64,000 bases of DNA from Mycolicibacter heraklionensis. Lineage in GTDB: Bacteria > Actinomycetota > Actinomycetes > Mycobacteriales > Mycobacteriaceae. Position numbers and translations under genes: made by a program. The notes beneath the pieces are model-generated. The model saw nothing but the letters and a program-made list of their open reading frames with translations, did not search any database and had not been told where the DNA came from. Positions 47,832-58,393 of the stretch are shown piece after piece. How positions within the stretch are numbered: position 1 is the stretch's first letter; the number at the start of each line of letters is the position of its first letter. The stretch lies in contig LZME01000095.1 in NCBI GenBank assembly GCA_001673575.1, positions 1 through 64,000 on the forward strand, in the 5' to 3' direction.

Positions 47832-49076
47832 ATGCCCTCGATCGCACCATCAGCCAGTGCCGAAGCGCGCGGCGACGCGCGTCTCGAGGTGATCTTCGAG
47901 GAGCTGGCCGAGTTGTGTGGTCAGCGCAACGCGATCGATGGACGCATCGTGGACATCGCCGCCGAGATCGAGCGAGACGAGCTGTGGGGTGGTACCGGAG
48001 CGCGGTCTGTCGCTGCGCTGCTGGCCTGGAAGACCGGGGTGTCACCGGGCAACGCCCACACCATCGCAACGGTGGCCCATCGAGCCGACGAGTTTCCCCG
48101 CTGCGTCCAGGGCATGCGGGAAGGTCGCGTGTCACTCGATCAGGTCGGGGTGATCGCAGGGCGGGCCGCCGACGGCTCCGACGAGCACTACGCACAGCTG
48201 GCCGGCGTGGCCACGGTCAACCAGCTGCGCACCGCGGTCAAACTGGAACCGCGACCCGAACCCGATCACCGGTCTGAGCCGGCGCGCTCGATCACCAAGA
48301 CCGGCGACGAGCAGGGTAGCTGCTGGCGGATCAAACTCGATCACCTCGACGCGGCGAAGTTCGATGCGGCACTGCGGTGTCATCTGGACGCCCTGATGGC
48401 CGAGTGGAAACACGACCACGATGGCGGCGCAATAGATCAGGCGCCTCCGTTGCCGACTACGGCTGACGCGTTTCTGCGTCTGGTCGAGGCTGGATGGGAT
48501 GCGGAGGCAGCACGCCGGCCCCACGGGCAGCACACCACCGTGGTGGCGCACCTCGACATCAACGACCGGGCCGCGGCACTGCACCTGGGGCCGCTGCTGT
48601 CGGACGAAGAACGCCGATACCTGCTGTGCGACGCCCGCTTTGAGGTGTGGTTCGAGCGAAATGGCGAACCCATCGGCGCCGGCCGCACGACCCGCGGGAT
48701 CAGCCGCCGGCTTCGCCGCGCCCTTGAGCATCGCGACCGCTGCTGCGTGGTTCCCGGCTGCGGGGCCACCCGTGGCCTGCACGCCCATCACATCCGGCAC
48801 TGGGAAGACGGCGGCGAAACCGAACTGGCCAACCTGGTGCTTGTCTGCCCGTATCACCATCGGCTGCACCACCGCGGCATCATCACCATCACCGGGCCAG
48901 CCACCCACCTCACCGTCACCGACAACACCGACCGACCACTGAGCGCCGCATCGCTGGCCCGCCCACCCAAGCAACCCCGACCCACGACGGCACCATGTCC
49001 CGGGCCCACCGGCGAACGCGCCCAATGGTGGTGGTACTCACCATTCCAACCGCAAGCACCACCGACAACCAATTAG
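47832..49076 (+). CDS. DUF222 and HNH endonuclease domain protein (13E12 repeat family)
   Basis: 414 aa from ATG 47832 (a TTG at 47826 is also in frame). The N-terminal DUF222 part covers about 20-260 (LLAWKTGVSPGNAHTIATVA; GRVSLDQVGVIAGRAAD). The C-terminal HNH nuclease motif is CCVVPGCGATRGLHAHHIRH, then WEDGGETELANLVLVCPYHH, with zinc Cys and catalytic His. Mycobacterial genomes hold many scattered copies of this family; function is unproven but they behave like selfish or repeat-associated genes. It is flanked by catabolic units with no link to them. Confidence 0.9.
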   Translation: MPSIAPSASAEARGDARLEVIFEELAELCGQRNAIDGRIVDIAAEIERDELWGGTGARSVAALLAWKTGVSPGNAHTIATVAHRADEFPRCVQGMREGRVSLDQVGVIAGRAADGSDEHYAQLAGVATVNQLRTAVKLEPRPEPDHRSEPARSITKTGDEQGSCWRIKLDHLDAAKFDAALRCHLDALMAEWKHDHDGGAIDQAPPLPTTADAFLRLVEAGWDAEAARRPHGQHTTVVAHLDINDRAAALHLGPLLSDEERRYLLCDARFEVWFERNGEPIGAGRTTRGISRRLRRALEHRDRCCVVPGCGATRGLHAHHIRHWEDGGETELANLVLVCPYHHRLHHRGIITITGPATHLTVTDNTDRPLSAASLARPPKQPRPTTAPCPGPTGERAQWWWYSPFQPQAPPTTN

Positions 49077-49091
49077 GTCACGGGCGGCTGA

Positions 49092-49916
49092 TCACCCGGC
49101 AATGAAGTCCAGCAGTAAATCGTTGACCTGTTCGGCCTGCTCGATCTGCGGGCAGTGGCCGGCGCCCTCCACGACGACGGCGCGCCCGCCGGGGATCTTG
49201 TCGGCGATCCGCGCCGACCACCCCGGCGGGAGCAGCTTGTCGCAGGCACCTTCAATTACCAACGTCGGTACTGAAATGCGTTCGTAGGCACGGTCGCTCG
49301 ACGCCGGAGGCGGAGCCTCGGCGCCGGGCCGGCGGAAGCGCGCCGCCGCCACCGCCTCCCATGCGCCGGGTGTGGTGCTCGAAACGTACCGCCGCTGTAC
49401 GTAGTCGTCGTCGTCAGGATAGGCCGGGTCGTGAAACAGCGCGGCCACGATCCGGCGCATGGCGGGCACCGTCGCGTCGTAGTCGTAGAGCGCGGCCATG
49501 TGTTCGTTCTGCTGGATCTCCCCGCCCCCGCAGATGAGCACCATTCGCCGCACCGGCAACAGCGGTGCCTCCGACGTGGTGTCGACCAGCAGCATGATGG
49601 CGCCCATCGAATTGCCCACGAAGTCCGCCGATTCGACTCCCAGCGCCGCGCAGAACCGCGCGACGTGGCGAATCCGCATTCCGCGCCCGTCGTTGAAGTC
49701 GAGGACCTTGGCCGACTCCCCGAACCCGAGCAGGTCCGGCGCGAGTACCCGATAGCGCTCGGCCAGTGCGGGAATGGTGTGTTCCCAGCCGATCTCAGCG
49801 CCGGCACCGAACTCGCCGCCGTGTAGCAGGACGACCGCCGGGCCGAACGGGTCACCCGATTCCAGGTAGGAAGTGCTCAGGCCGTCCACGACGACGGTCT
49901 TGCGCATAACCGGCAC
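49092..49916 (-). CDS. Alpha/beta hydrolase (MhpC/BphD-like)
   Basis: 274-aa alpha/beta hydrolase. The oxyanion loop is LLHGGEFGAGAEIGW, the nucleophile elbow is VGNSMGAI (Ser, about 103), and the rest of the triad is in VIEGACDKLLP (Asp) and GAGHCPQIEQ (His, about 250). These features fit meta-cleavage product hydrolases. Start GTG 49916 or ATG 49907. Last gene of the mhp-type operon, 18 bp after the cyclase gene. With MhpC at 57392 it gives the operon two C-C-bond-type hydrolases, perhaps for two ring-cleavage products. Confidence 0.87.
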   Translation of the reverse strand: MPVMRKTVVVDGLSTSYLESGDPFGPAVVLLHGGEFGAGAEIGWEHTIPALAERYRVLAPDLLGFGESAKVLDFNDGRGMRIRHVARFCAALGVESADFVGNSMGAIMLLVDTTSEAPLLPVRRMVLICGGGEIQQNEHMAALYDYDATVPAMRRIVAALFHDPAYPDDDDYVQRRYVSSTTPGAWEAVAAARFRRPGAEAPPPASSDRAYERISVPTLVIEGACDKLLPPGWSARIADKIPGGRAVVVEGAGHCPQIEQAEQVNDLLLDFIAG

Positions 49917-49934
49917 GTCGGCTCCTCAGTCGAG

Positions 49935-50924
49935 CTACTTGATCGCGATCGGGTTCACCGGTGACCCGACTCCGCCGGTCACCCGCAACGGCGGTGCCAC
50001 CAGCTGGAATTCGTAACGGCCGTCGGCGGCGCAATCCGCCGCGAGTGTGCCGAGGTCCCAGTACTCTCCGAGCATCAAGCCCATGTCGCGCAGGCACAGC
50101 ATGTGCAGGGGAAGATACGTTCCCTCGACGCCGGAGACCGGGTCTTCGACCATCAGGTTGTCGGCGGCCACCGCGGCGACGTCATGGGCGTGCAGCCAGG
50201 AGGCGCACCGCCAATCGAGCCCGGCGCCCGGTTCAGCGCCATTGCCGGTCACCGAAAACCGTTCCCACCAACCGGTTCGGACTACCACGATGTCGCCGGG
50301 TTCGACGCTGACATTCTGGGCGCGGGCGACGTCGTCGAGCTCGTCCGGGGTGATCGGGGTGCCCAACGGCAAGAAGGTGTCGGCTCCACGGTGCGCAACC
50401 ACGTCGAGCAGCACTCCGCGTGACGTGATCCCCTTGCCGTCGACCTTGTCGATACCGCAGTGGTAGGCGCCCAGGCTCGTCACTGAGGCGGCCGGGAAGC
50501 CGTTGTAAAGCTGGTCGTCGTAGTAGACGTGAGAGAGGGCGTCCCACTGACTGGCCGCCTGCAACGGCATCACGATCATGTCGTCGTTGAACCGGAACGG
50601 GTTGTCGACGAAGAACTCACTGAGCTGCTGCGCCACGATATTGCGGTGCCATTCCGGGCCGTATTGCGCCAGTGTGCTGACGTCACCGCCGTCGACGGTC
50701 ATCACGTGAATCGGGTTATGCCGGAACTGGAACGCGCCCTGCGGGCCCGACGACCCGAAATCCACCCCGAGCGGAAAGACCTTGCCGTGCCGGACCAGGG
50801 CGGCGGCTTGGGCGACCTTCTCCGGCGTGATGAGGTTAAGCGTGCCCAGTTCGTCCGCGTCACCCCAGCGTCCCCAGTTGCGGACCGACTCGGCCACCCG
50901 CCGGAACTCGGTCAGGCCGGCCAT
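49935..50924 (-). CDS. Cyclase family protein (kynurenine-formamidase-like metal hydrolase)
   Basis: 329-aa protein of the putative cyclase family (PF04199 type). Motif QWDALSHVYYDDQLYNGFP (about 128-146) is the metal-binding region (HxGTHxDxP analogue), followed by GAYHCGIDKVDGKGITSRGV and VRTGWWERF. Family members hydrolyse amides or lactones, for example kynurenine formamidase or isatin hydrolase. Lactone or enol-lactone opening would fit an aromatic pathway. It overlaps the SDR gene by 13 bp. Confidence 0.85.
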   Translation of the reverse strand: MAGLTEFRRVAESVRNWGRWGDADELGTLNLITPEKVAQAAALVRHGKVFPLGVDFGSSGPQGAFQFRHNPIHVMTVDGGDVSTLAQYGPEWHRNIVAQQLSEFFVDNPFRFNDDMIVMPLQAASQWDALSHVYYDDQLYNGFPAASVTSLGAYHCGIDKVDGKGITSRGVLLDVVAHRGADTFLPLGTPITPDELDDVARAQNVSVEPGDIVVVRTGWWERFSVTGNGAEPGAGLDWRCASWLHAHDVAAVAADNLMVEDPVSGVEGTYLPLHMLCLRDMGLMLGEYWDLGTLAADCAADGRYEFQLVAPPLRVTGGVGSPVNPIAIK

Positions 50925-51748
50925 CGTGCCGATCCGTCCGTCAGGGCGGCGGCGGACCGGCCGGCGATGTTGCCTCCGTCGACCCAGAGGACCTGGCCGG
51001 TGATGTAACGGGCCGCCGGACTGTTCAGGAACACCAGTGGTGCAGCCTGTTCTTCGGCGCTGGCGACCCGCCCCAGCGGTTTGGGAATGTCGTCGAGAAA
51101 GTCCTGCCCGTAGCTGCTGCGCAGTTGATCGAGGATCGGGGTTTCGGTGACGCCGGGCGCGGTGCAGTTGATCCGGATTCCGCTTTGCGCCAGGGGCTCG
51201 GCGTTGAGCATGCCGTAGAGGATGATCGCCTCTTTAGACAGCCGGTAGCCGCCGTCGGCAAGCGCGGCGGGATTGGCACGGCACCACTGTAATCCGGCAG
51301 CCATGTCTTGGGAGTTCAACAGGCCGACCGTGGTCTGCGCGTTCTCGCGGTAGGCCGCCGCGGCCAGCGAGGACACATTGGCGATCGCCGAGCCGGCCGG
51401 CATCGACGGCAACAGCGATTCGGTGAGGTGACGCAAGCCCAGGAAGTTGATCGTGACCACCCGCTCGGGGTCACCGATGCCCGAGGAGACCCCGGCGACG
51501 TTGAACAGCGCATCAACGTGCCCCGCCGCCCGGATCGCCGCGGCGGCGCGATCGATCGACGCCGGATCAGTCAGCTCCGTCGCGTGAAACTCGTCGACAC
51601 TTGCCGCAGGCTCGACCCGGTCCAGGCCGACGACCTGCGCCCCGAGTTCACCGAGCTGCGTCACCAGCGCCGCGCCGATTCCCGACGCGCAGCCCGTGAC
51701 CACGGTTCGTCGACCGTCGTAGCGCCACAGCTCCACCGGCGCGCTCAC
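50912..51748 (-). CDS. SDR family oxidoreductase
   Basis: 278-aa SDR. Cofactor motif VVTGCASGIGAALV, NVAGVSSG, catalytic Ser in NVSSLAAAA, then a long insert before YRLSK (Tyr-Lys about 180), as seen in 3-alpha-hydroxysteroid-dehydrogenase-like SDRs. C-terminal QVLWVDGG. Overlaps the LLM monooxygenase gene by 4 bp and the cyclase gene by 13 bp. It probably interconverts a ring or side-chain hydroxyl and ketone before aromatisation. Confidence 0.88.
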   Translation of the reverse strand: MSAPVELWRYDGRRTVVTGCASGIGAALVTQLGELGAQVVGLDRVEPAASVDEFHATELTDPASIDRAAAAIRAAGHVDALFNVAGVSSGIGDPERVVTINFLGLRHLTESLLPSMPAGSAIANVSSLAAAAYRENAQTTVGLLNSQDMAAGLQWCRANPAALADGGYRLSKEAIILYGMLNAEPLAQSGIRINCTAPGVTETPILDQLRSSYGQDFLDDIPKPLGRVASAEEQAAPLVFLNSPAARYITGQVLWVDGGNIAGRSAAALTDGSARWPA

Positions 51749-53058
51749 TGCTGGCCGCGTTCCCGCTCTTCCTTAGCAAGTTGCGCAGCCTGTACCCGAC
51801 CCTCGTTCATCTCGGCCATCGCCTCGGGGATCTCGGTGGCGGTGAACGTGCCGCCTCGACCGGTCGGCAGTCCGCCGAACGAGTAGGACTCGTCGAATGC
51901 CGGTGCGGTAGGTGCAAGGCGGCGGGCCTCCAGTTTCTCCAGCACCGGTTCAAGCCGCTTGGCCTTCTCGGCGACTGCCTTCTCGTCGCGTTCGATGAAT
52001 TCCGGCAGCACCTCTTTGCCCATCAGTTCGATGGCCTCCATGGTCGCCTCGTGGCTGCGCGGGTTGAGCAACAGGATGAGCTCGTCGACGCCGCTCTCCT
52101 CATAGCCACGCAGGAACTCCCGTGCGGTCGCGGGACTTCCGATTGCCCCGCGGCCGGGCCCATAGGCCAGTGTCGGGTCCTTCTCCACCTCTTCGAGGTA
52201 GCGGTTCCACACCCCGGTCCGGCCCGGGGTGTGCTCGCCGGTCATGTAGTAGTGCATGATCCCGAACGAGAAAAATCCGCCGCCGACCCCGAGGCGCGCG
52301 ATGGCCTGCTCATCGGTGGGGGCCACCATCATCGACAGGTCGCCACCGATGGCCAGGATGTTCGGGTTCACCTGTGGGGTGACCGGGACGCCGTTCTCTT
52401 CGAGTTCCTTGTAGTAGCCGTTGACCCGCTCGGCCAGTGGCCCGGGACCGGTGTAGGCGAAACTCAGTGCGCCGATGCATTTCTGGGCGGCCATCTGCAC
52501 CGACGCCGGTCGGGTGCAGGCCACCCAGACCGGCGGGTGCGGCTTCTGCATCGGCTTGGGTACCACGTTGCGGGCCGGCATCTGCACGTGCTGGCCGTCG
52601 AAGCCGGTGAACGGCTCCTCGGTCATGCAGCGGATCGAGACCTCGAGTGCTTCCTCCCACTGGGTCCGCTTGTCGGCCGGATCGATACCGAATCCGCCGA
52701 GCTCGGCGATCGAGGATCCCTCTCCGGTGCCGAATTCGACCCGGCCACCGGAGAGCAGGTCCAGGGTGGCGACCCGCTCGGCCACCCGGGCGGGGTGGTT
52801 GACCACGGGAGGCAGGTGCATGATCCCGAAGCCGAGCCGGATGTTCTTGGTCCGCTGGCTGGCCGCGGCCAAGAACATCTCCGGCGCGGTGGCGTGGCAG
52901 TACTCCTCCAGGAAGTGGTGCTCGGTGAGCCAGACCGTGGAGAACCCGGCCTTGTCGGCCAGCTCCACCTCGTCGAGGCCGTCGGAGAACAGTTGGCGTT
53001 CATCGTCGTCGGACCATGGACGCGGCAGGGCGAACTCGTAGAACAGTGAGATCTTCAC
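51745..53058 (-). CDS. Luciferase-like (LLM) flavin-dependent monooxygenase
   Basis: 437-aa LLM oxidoreductase. Segments: KAGFSTVWLTEHHFLEEYCH (about 35-55), RLGFGIMHLPPVVNHPARVA (about 75-95), LLSGGRVEFGTGEGSSIAE (about 100-118) and PARNVVPKPMQKPHPPVWVA (about 165-185). The EHHF and GTGEG features fit the FMN-dependent monooxygenase branch. The C-terminal 90 residues include a charged helix rich in Glu/Lys. Possible Baeyer-Villiger or hydroxylation step. 3 bp after the KstD-like gene. Confidence 0.87.
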   Translation of the reverse strand: MKISLFYEFALPRPWSDDDERQLFSDGLDEVELADKAGFSTVWLTEHHFLEEYCHATAPEMFLAAASQRTKNIRLGFGIMHLPPVVNHPARVAERVATLDLLSGGRVEFGTGEGSSIAELGGFGIDPADKRTQWEEALEVSIRCMTEEPFTGFDGQHVQMPARNVVPKPMQKPHPPVWVACTRPASVQMAAQKCIGALSFAYTGPGPLAERVNGYYKELEENGVPVTPQVNPNILAIGGDLSMMVAPTDEQAIARLGVGGGFFSFGIMHYYMTGEHTPGRTGVWNRYLEEVEKDPTLAYGPGRGAIGSPATAREFLRGYEESGVDELILLLNPRSHEATMEAIELMGKEVLPEFIERDEKAVAEKAKRLEPVLEKLEARRLAPTAPAFDESYSFGGLPTGRGGTFTATEIPEAMAEMNEGRVQAAQLAKEERERGQQ

Positions 53059-53061
53059 GTT

Positions 53062-54810
53062 TTACCTCCTGGGCGATTGGTTGGGAGTCTGCGATTCGGC
53101 GGAACGATGGCGGTCAGGAACATCGGCGAGGTGTTGGGCGGCGACGTAACCGAACGTCATTGCGGGGCCGATGGTTGCTCCCGCACCGGCGTAGCTGCGG
53201 CCCATCACCGGGGCCGAGGTGTTGCCCACCGCGTAGAGGCCCTCGATCACCGAGTCGTCGGCGCGCAGTACCCGGGCGTGCTCGTCGGTACGCAGGCCAC
53301 CCGAGGTGCCCAGATCGCCGAGGATGATGCGAAACGCGTAGTAGGGCGGCTTACCCAGTGGGTGCAGGTTGGGGTTGGGCAGCGTCGGATCCCCGTAGTA
53401 GTTGTCGTAGACACTGTCGCCGCGGTTGAAGTCGTCATCGTGGCCGGCGCGGGCCAGCTCGTTGAACCGCTGCGCCGTGCTGCGCAGCCGCTGCGGCGGG
53501 ACGCCGATCTCACCGGCCAGCTCCTCGAAGGAGTTGGCCGCCTTCACCACACCGGAGTCCAGCCAGGCCCGCGGTATCCGGCGCCCGGTCGGCACGGGCG
53601 CACCGGGGATCTTCGGGATCGGTAGGTGCCCGGCGACGACGTAGCGGTGAAAGGATCGCTGGTCGGTGACCAGCCAGCACGGGATGTGGGTGACCCCGGT
53701 CTGCTGGCCGGCGATCATGGCGTGCGCGAAATCCATGTAGGGCGCCGCTTCGTTGATGAACCGCTCGCCGTCGCCGTTGACGATGAACTGGGACGGCATC
53801 ATGCGTTCGTTGAGCATGAACTGCAGACGCCCATCGGGCCAGCACACCGCCGGGAACCACCAGGCCTCGTCGAGCAGTTCGGTCGCCGCGCCGACACGTT
53901 CCCCGGCCCGGATGCCGTCGCCGGTGGCCAGTGGGTTGCCGAAGCTCCAATCGTGTTCCAGCACAGGCTGATGCTGTCGGCGCCACGCCAAGTCGTGGTC
54001 GAACCCGCCACTGGCCAGGATCACGCCGCGGCGCGCCAGGATGCGCAGTGCCACGCCGTCGCGCTGCACCACCGCTCCGATCACCGCCCCGGAGTCGTCG
54101 GTGATCAGCTCGGTCATCGGTGCGTCTAGCCACAGCGGTATGTCACGGTCGACCATGGCCAGCCGCAGCCGCGCGGCCAACGATTGGCCGATGGCGGCCA
54201 TCCGGTCGCCGAACACCCGGGCGCGAAACATCCGCCACAGCAACTTGACCAGAACCGCTTTGCCCCGCCACGACTGGCGGACTTGGTAGAAGAGCCGCAG
54301 GTCCTTGGGGCCCAGCCAGATCCCCTTGGGCGCCAGCGCCAGCGGGGCCAGCAGGTTCTGCTCTTCGTCGCCGAGCTTGCGCAGGTCGATGGCGGGCACG
54401 TTGATGGTGCTGCCCAGCGCGGAGCCGCCCGGCAGTTCCGGGTAGTAGTCGGCGTAACCGGGCTTCCAGACGAACTCGAACCAGCAGCTGGCCTGTTCCA
54501 AGAACTCCATCATCTGTGGCGCGGCATCCACGTATTGCCGCAGCCGCGCATCACTGACCAGTCCGTCGGTGATGGTGCGCAGGTAAGTGAGGACGTCGTC
54601 GGGGTGGGGCGCATAGCCTTCCCGGCGCTGCGACGGCGCCCCCGGCACCCAGATGCCGCCGCCGGACAGCGCGGTGGAGCCACCGAAGTATCGCGACTTC
54701 TCCACGACCAGGGTGTTCAGGCCGCGGGCGTCGGCGGCCAGTGCCGCGGTCATTCCGCCGCCGCCGGAGCCGATGATGAGCACGTCGACGACGTGGTCTG
54801 GGTCGGTCAC
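53062..54810 (-). CDS. FAD-dependent dehydrogenase, 3-ketosteroid-1-dehydrogenase (KstD)-like
   Basis: 582-aa flavoprotein. The N-terminal FAD motif is [21 protein letters not shown] (about 9-28) and [18 protein letters not shown] follows. The C-terminal part has [20 protein letters not shown] and [20 protein letters not shown], close to KstD enzymes, which dehydrogenate a ring 3-ketone next to the carbonyl. In this operon, with MhpA and MhpB, a likely job is desaturating a cyclohexanone- or cyclohexenone-type ring toward a phenol. Overlaps mhpB by 4 bp. Confidence 0.85.
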   Translation of the reverse strand: MTDPDHVVDVLIIGSGGGGMTAALAADARGLNTLVVEKSRYFGGSTALSGGGIWVPGAPSQRREGYAPHPDDVLTYLRTITDGLVSDARLRQYVDAAPQMMEFLEQASCWFEFVWKPGYADYYPELPGGSALGSTINVPAIDLRKLGDEEQNLLAPLALAPKGIWLGPKDLRLFYQVRQSWRGKAVLVKLLWRMFRARVFGDRMAAIGQSLAARLRLAMVDRDIPLWLDAPMTELITDDSGAVIGAVVQRDGVALRILARRGVILASGGFDHDLAWRRQHQPVLEHDWSFGNPLATGDGIRAGERVGAATELLDEAWWFPAVCWPDGRLQFMLNERMMPSQFIVNGDGERFINEAAPYMDFAHAMIAGQQTGVTHIPCWLVTDQRSFHRYVVAGHLPIPKIPGAPVPTGRRIPRAWLDSGVVKAANSFEELAGEIGVPPQRLRSTAQRFNELARAGHDDDFNRGDSVYDNYYGDPTLPNPNLHPLGKPPYYAFRIILGDLGTSGGLRTDEHARVLRADDSVIEGLYAVGNTSAPVMGRSYAGAGATIGPAMTFGYVAAQHLADVPDRHRSAESQTPNQSPRR

Positions 54811-55757
54811 CGGATCACCTCCGTGGGTTGCGCAGTGCGGATGGCGAACCCGGCGATCAGTTCGGGGGCCGGCCGGTAGTAGCGATGGGCGATGCGGTAG
54901 GCGCCCTGCGCTGCGAGCGCCCCGAAAGCGGCTGCCCAGGTGCGGATCTCGTGTGCGGAGCCACCACCGGACTCGGTGATGAACGCGTTGGACCAGTCAT
55001 TGAGGTCATCGAGGCGGCCGCTGTCCACGATCGCCAGGAATCGCTCGTCGAAGTCCGGGTTCAGCGGCGCGAGGTTGTTAGTCCCGGCTGTGAAGTCGCG
55101 GGCCGCCGCAATCACCGCGTCCTGACGGGCTTGGCGCTGCTCGACGCTCATGGCGGTGCCGTGCAGGATCCGGTCCCGGATGACCGGTGGCGCGGTCGCC
55201 AATGTCGGGATGGGCGGATCATGCGAGAGCCCACCGGATCCCACCACCAGTACCCGCAGGTCCAGACCTGCCAAGAACTCCCCCACCGCGGCGCCCAGCG
55301 CGCGGGCACGCCTGATCGGCCCGAGCGGGGCGGCGACGGCATTGAGGAAGATCGGGATCACCGGACACGCCGCGGCATCCCCAAACAGCCGCTCAAGTGG
55401 CTGGGCAACGGCATGGTCGACGTCCATCGAAGCCGAAACAGCCAGGTCCACACCGTATTCCAGCACTGCTTCCGCGCATTCGCGGGCAATGTCGGCCGGA
55501 ACGTTCAGCGCCCCGAGGTACGTGCCGTAGTCACCGATGCCTTGGGCCGCGGTGCCGATGCAGAACGGCGGCATCAGTTGTAGAAAGAACCCGTTGTAGT
55601 GGTCCGGGGCGAATATCACCGTCAGCTGCGGGTCGAAGTCGGCGACGAAAGCCGCGGCGTCGGCGATCGCGGCCTCGATGTCGTCCATCAACTCACGGGG
55701 CGGTCCCGGCAGATTCAGCAGTGGACTGTGGGACATGCAGCACAGGGCCAGTGTCAT
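54807..55757 (-). CDS. mhpB: 2,3-dihydroxyphenylpropionate 1,2-dioxygenase (MhpB-type class III extradiol dioxygenase)
   Basis: 316 aa from ATG 55757; a start at 55769 is open but this one matches the length and position of E. coli MhpB. Fe(II) extradiol ring cleavage of a 2,3-dihydroxyphenyl-alkanoate. Landmarks shared with Mhp[69 protein letters not shown] and [14 protein letters not shown]. His residues in MSHSP, PDHYN and VDHA are the conserved active-site and metal ligands. The 5' end overlaps mhpA by 65 bp. Confidence 0.93.
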   Translation of the reverse strand: MTLALCCMSHSPLLNLPGPPRELMDDIEAAIADAAAFVADFDPQLTVIFAPDHYNGFFLQLMPPFCIGTAAQGIGDYGTYLGALNVPADIARECAEAVLEYGVDLAVSASMDVDHAVAQPLERLFGDAAACPVIPIFLNAVAAPLGPIRRARALGAAVGEFLAGLDLRVLVVGSGGLSHDPPIPTLATAPPVIRDRILHGTAMSVEQRQARQDAVIAAARDFTAGTNNLAPLNPDFDERFLAIVDSGRLDDLNDWSNAFITESGGGSAHEIRTWAAAFGALAAQGAYRIAHRYYRPAPELIAGFAIRTAQPTEVIR

Positions 55758-57390
55758 CGGGGCGATCACCCCCTCGCACGGTCACGGCCAGCACGTCGAA
55801 AAGTCGTGCGCTCACCTCGGGGGCGCGCTGGGCGATGCAGGCCGCGGCGATGCAGCGGTCCGGGCGCAGGAATAGCACCGATTCGCTGTGGCGGTCGAAC
55901 CACGCCTTCAGCGCGCCGGTCCGGTCGCCGACGATGGTGATCGCGGGGTCATCGGCCTGACCTGGCGGGGTCCAGTGCAGCTGGGTCGAGGGCCGCACCG
56001 CGATAAAGCTGGCCCCCAGCGCCGTCCACCGCGCGAAGGCGTCCTCGCCGAGCAGCACCCGGGGATTGTTGTTCCAGGCCAATACCGCGAACCCGATTCC
56101 GATCACGGCGTCGAGGAGAAGGTCGGTGCCACTGCGGGTGTCGACGCGGGGCTGGATGAACAGGGTGCCGGCCGGGGAATCGGGGCGCCGTGGCTGGTCA
56201 TGGACGACCGCGCCCTGCTCGTAGCGGGGCATCGGTTTGAACCGCATCTCCAGTACGTAGCGTTTGAGGGTCGGTACCGCCGAGGCCGCCCGGATCACCC
56301 GGTCACGTAAGCCGGCGACGCGGCGGTTGGTCGGTGAGATCACCTTGCCCACCATCGTGGACAGGTCGATCATCGCGCGGGCATGCTTGCGCCGCTCGGT
56401 GTCGTAGCTGTCCAGCAGGCTTGGCCGCGCGTGCCCCCGAACCACGGCGGCCAACTTCCAACCCAGGTTCATCGCGTCGCGGATCCCGCTGTTGTAGCCC
56501 TGGCCCTGCCAGACCGGCATGAGATGCGCGGCGTCGCCGGCCAACAGCAGCCGCCCGCGACGGAAGGCCCCGGCGATCCGGGAGTGGTGGGTGTACACCC
56601 GGTGGCGGATCACGTCGACGTCGTGCGGATGCGGCAGGAACGGTGCCAGCATCGCCGCGACGAATTCGGGGTCTTCGGCCTGCTCGTCGGTCTCGTCGGC
56701 GTGGATCATGAACTCGAACCGACGAATACCGTGCGCAATCGAGATCGACGCGTACGGACGCGCCGGGTCGGCACCGACTTCACTGTTGGGATGGCCGAGT
56801 GGGTCGTTGGCGATGTCGACGACCAGCCAGCGCGTCGACGAGGTGGTGCCGTCGAAGGACACTCCCATCAGCCGCCGGGTGGCGCTGCGCCCGCCGTCGC
56901 ACCCGACCACGTAGCGAGCAGACACCGTCTCGGGTTCCGGTCCGTCGCCACCGATGCTGACCGCGACCGATTCGCCAGATTCGGCACACCCCGTCATCGG
57001 CCGGCCCCACAACACCTCGACGTGGTCGAAGCGTTCCAAGCCGCGCAGCAGTTCGGCGTCGACCAGCGGCTGCACGAATCCATTGCGCTTGGGCCAGCCG
57101 AAACAGGCGTCGGCAGGCGCCATTTCGGCCAACAGCCGCCGGCGACCGTCGAAGAACCGCAGGATCTGGTTCGGGACGGTATGCGGCAGCACGGCATCCA
57201 CCAGACCGATCGCCTGGAAGGTGCGCAGCGACTCATCGTCGAGGCCGACCCCGCGGGGATAGTCGATGAGGGTGTCGCGATCCTCGACGACCAGGGTGCG
57301 AATCCCTTGCAGGCCGAGGATATTGGCCAGGGTCAGACCGACCGGTCCGGCGCCGACCACGACGACTTCGACATCACTGAGCGCAGCCAC
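55693..57390 (-). CDS. mhpA: 3-(3-hydroxyphenyl)propionate hydroxylase-like FAD monooxygenase (MhpA)
   Basis: 565-aa class A flavoprotein monooxygenase started at GTG 57390, next to the mhpC stop. FAD motifs: [18 protein letters not shown] (about 7-24), [13 protein letters not shown] (DG motif, about 150-165) and [24 protein letters not shown] (about 275-298), with the MhpA-like [18 protein letters not shown] helix. It inserts oxygen ortho to the phenol OH with NAD(P)H. The 65-bp overlap with mhpB means the last 20 or so codons are shared DNA with the dioxygenase start. Exact phenol substrate is inferred from synteny with mhpB and mhpC. Confidence 0.9.
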   Translation of the reverse strand: MAALSDVEVVVVGAGPVGLTLANILGLQGIRTLVVEDRDTLIDYPRGVGLDDESLRTFQAIGLVDAVLPHTVPNQILRFFDGRRRLLAEMAPADACFGWPKRNGFVQPLVDAELLRGLERFDHVEVLWGRPMTGCAESGESVAVSIGGDGPEPETVSARYVVGCDGGRSATRRLMGVSFDGTTSSTRWLVVDIANDPLGHPNSEVGADPARPYASISIAHGIRRFEFMIHADETDEQAEDPEFVAAMLAPFLPHPHDVDVIRHRVYTHHSRIAGAFRRGRLLLAGDAAHLMPVWQGQGYNSGIRDAMNLGWKLAAVVRGHARPSLLDSYDTERRKHARAMIDLSTMVGKVISPTNRRVAGLRDRVIRAASAVPTLKRYVLEMRFKPMPRYEQGAVVHDQPRRPDSPAGTLFIQPRVDTRSGTDLLLDAVIGIGFAVLAWNNNPRVLLGEDAFARWTALGASFIAVRPSTQLHWTPPGQADDPAITIVGDRTGALKAWFDRHSESVLFLRPDRCIAAACIAQRAPEVSARLFDVLAVTVRGGDRPDDTGPVLHVPQSTAESAGTAP

Positions 57391-57391
57391 G

Positions 57392-58255
57392 CTAGCGCTC
57401 CAGCAGGAATTCCAGGTGAAGGCGGTTGAAGGTCTCGGGGTCCTCATACTGTGGCCAGTGGCCGCAGCCCGGCATCAGTTCAAACCGGGCACCCGGGATC
57501 ATCGAGGCGATCCGCTTGCCCTCCTCGACGTCGGCCGTCGGGTCGTCGCTGGTCCAGACCACCAGGGTGGGCGCAGTGATTCTTCCGTATTCCGCGGGCC
57601 CCAACAGATTCCGCGCCCGGATCTGCGGGTCCTGCAACGCCATGATGTCGCGCATCGCGTCGACGAATCCCGGCAACCGGTAGATCCGCTGACGGCTGGC
57701 CACGATGTCGTCGTAGTCCTTGGTCTTGTCGGCCATCAACCACTTGATCCGCGCCTGGACCGTTTCCCAGCTGGGATTCTCGACCGCAGCCATCGACAAC
57801 GTGATGATTCGCTTCATCACCTCCGGATCGGCCTGGGAACCACCCGCGGTGTTGAGCACCAACCGGTGAACCCGATCCGGGTGGTCGATGGCGGCGCGCG
57901 CCGCCACCCACCCGCCGAGGGATTCGCCGCTGATGCTGGCCGTCTGCGCACCGATCGCGTCCAGCACATCCATCAGGTGCGCCACGTAGTGGCCAACCTC
58001 CAGGGGATGACCGGGCTTGTCGGTATAGCCGTGACCGAGCATGTCCACCGACCAGGTCCAGAAATGCTCGGCGTGCGCGGCGAGATTGCGGACGTAGGCC
58101 TCGGCGTGCCCCCCGGAGCCGTGCAGCAGCGCCAGAACCGGCTTGCCCGGGTCACCGGCCCGCAAGTACCGGGTGCGCACACCGCGCGCATCGAGGTAGC
58201 CCTGCTCGAACGCGACGCCCTGGAGGTCACTCCAGACGCTCTCGAACTCCGGCAC
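57392..58255 (-). CDS. mhpC: Meta-cleavage product hydrolase (MhpC-like alpha/beta hydrolase)
   Basis: 287 aa from GTG 58255, which lies after gaagaggtgg; the frame remains open to 58537 but crosses the promoter and the IclR gene. Triad: nucleophile in SGESLGGW (Ser, about 115), Asp in [12 protein letters not shown] (about 232) and His in [12 protein letters not shown] (about 265); oxyanion HGSGG. It would hydrolyse the ring-opened 2-hydroxy-6-oxo-dienoate to a 2-hydroxypentadienoate and a dicarboxylate. First gene of the eight-gene minus-strand operon, divergent from the IclR regulator. Confidence 0.88.
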   Translation of the reverse strand: MPEFESVWSDLQGVAFEQGYLDARGVRTRYLRAGDPGKPVLALLHGSGGHAEAYVRNLAAHAEHFWTWSVDMLGHGYTDKPGHPLEVGHYVAHLMDVLDAIGAQTASISGESLGGWVAARAAIDHPDRVHRLVLNTAGGSQADPEVMKRIITLSMAAVENPSWETVQARIKWLMADKTKDYDDIVASRQRIYRLPGFVDAMRDIMALQDPQIRARNLLGPAEYGRITAPTLVVWTSDDPTADVEEGKRIASMIPGARFELMPGCGHWPQYEDPETFNRLHLEFLLER

Positions 58256-58314
58256 CGGCCACCTCTTCCCCAGCTCGAGCGGAAATGAAATTCTCGTTTT
58301 ACGGCATATGCAAC

Positions 58315-58329
58315 GTGCTGTTATCGCAC
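58315..58329. promoter_or_regulatory. Inverted repeat GTGC-n7-GCAC in the mhp/IclR promoter region
   Basis: GTGC (58315-58318) and GCAC (58326-58329) with partial extension (ATGCAACGTGC against GCACATGTATG) in the 138-bp AT-richer gap between mhpC and the IclR gene. A nearby GCATATGC and an ATTCTCGTTTT string (58290-58300) also lie here. The dyad is the best candidate for the IclR site. Confidence 0.45.
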
Positions 58330-58393
58330 ATGTATGTACGTTATATTCAAGAGCATCACTCTCATGCGGGTGGATGTCAAGGAGGCCCTGCCG

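Noticed and set aside
47832..49076. DUF222-HNH gene as a mobile-element boundary or homing intron
   Set aside because: No inverted ends, target duplication or interrupted host gene can be seen; it is treated as a stand-alone 13E12 family gene.
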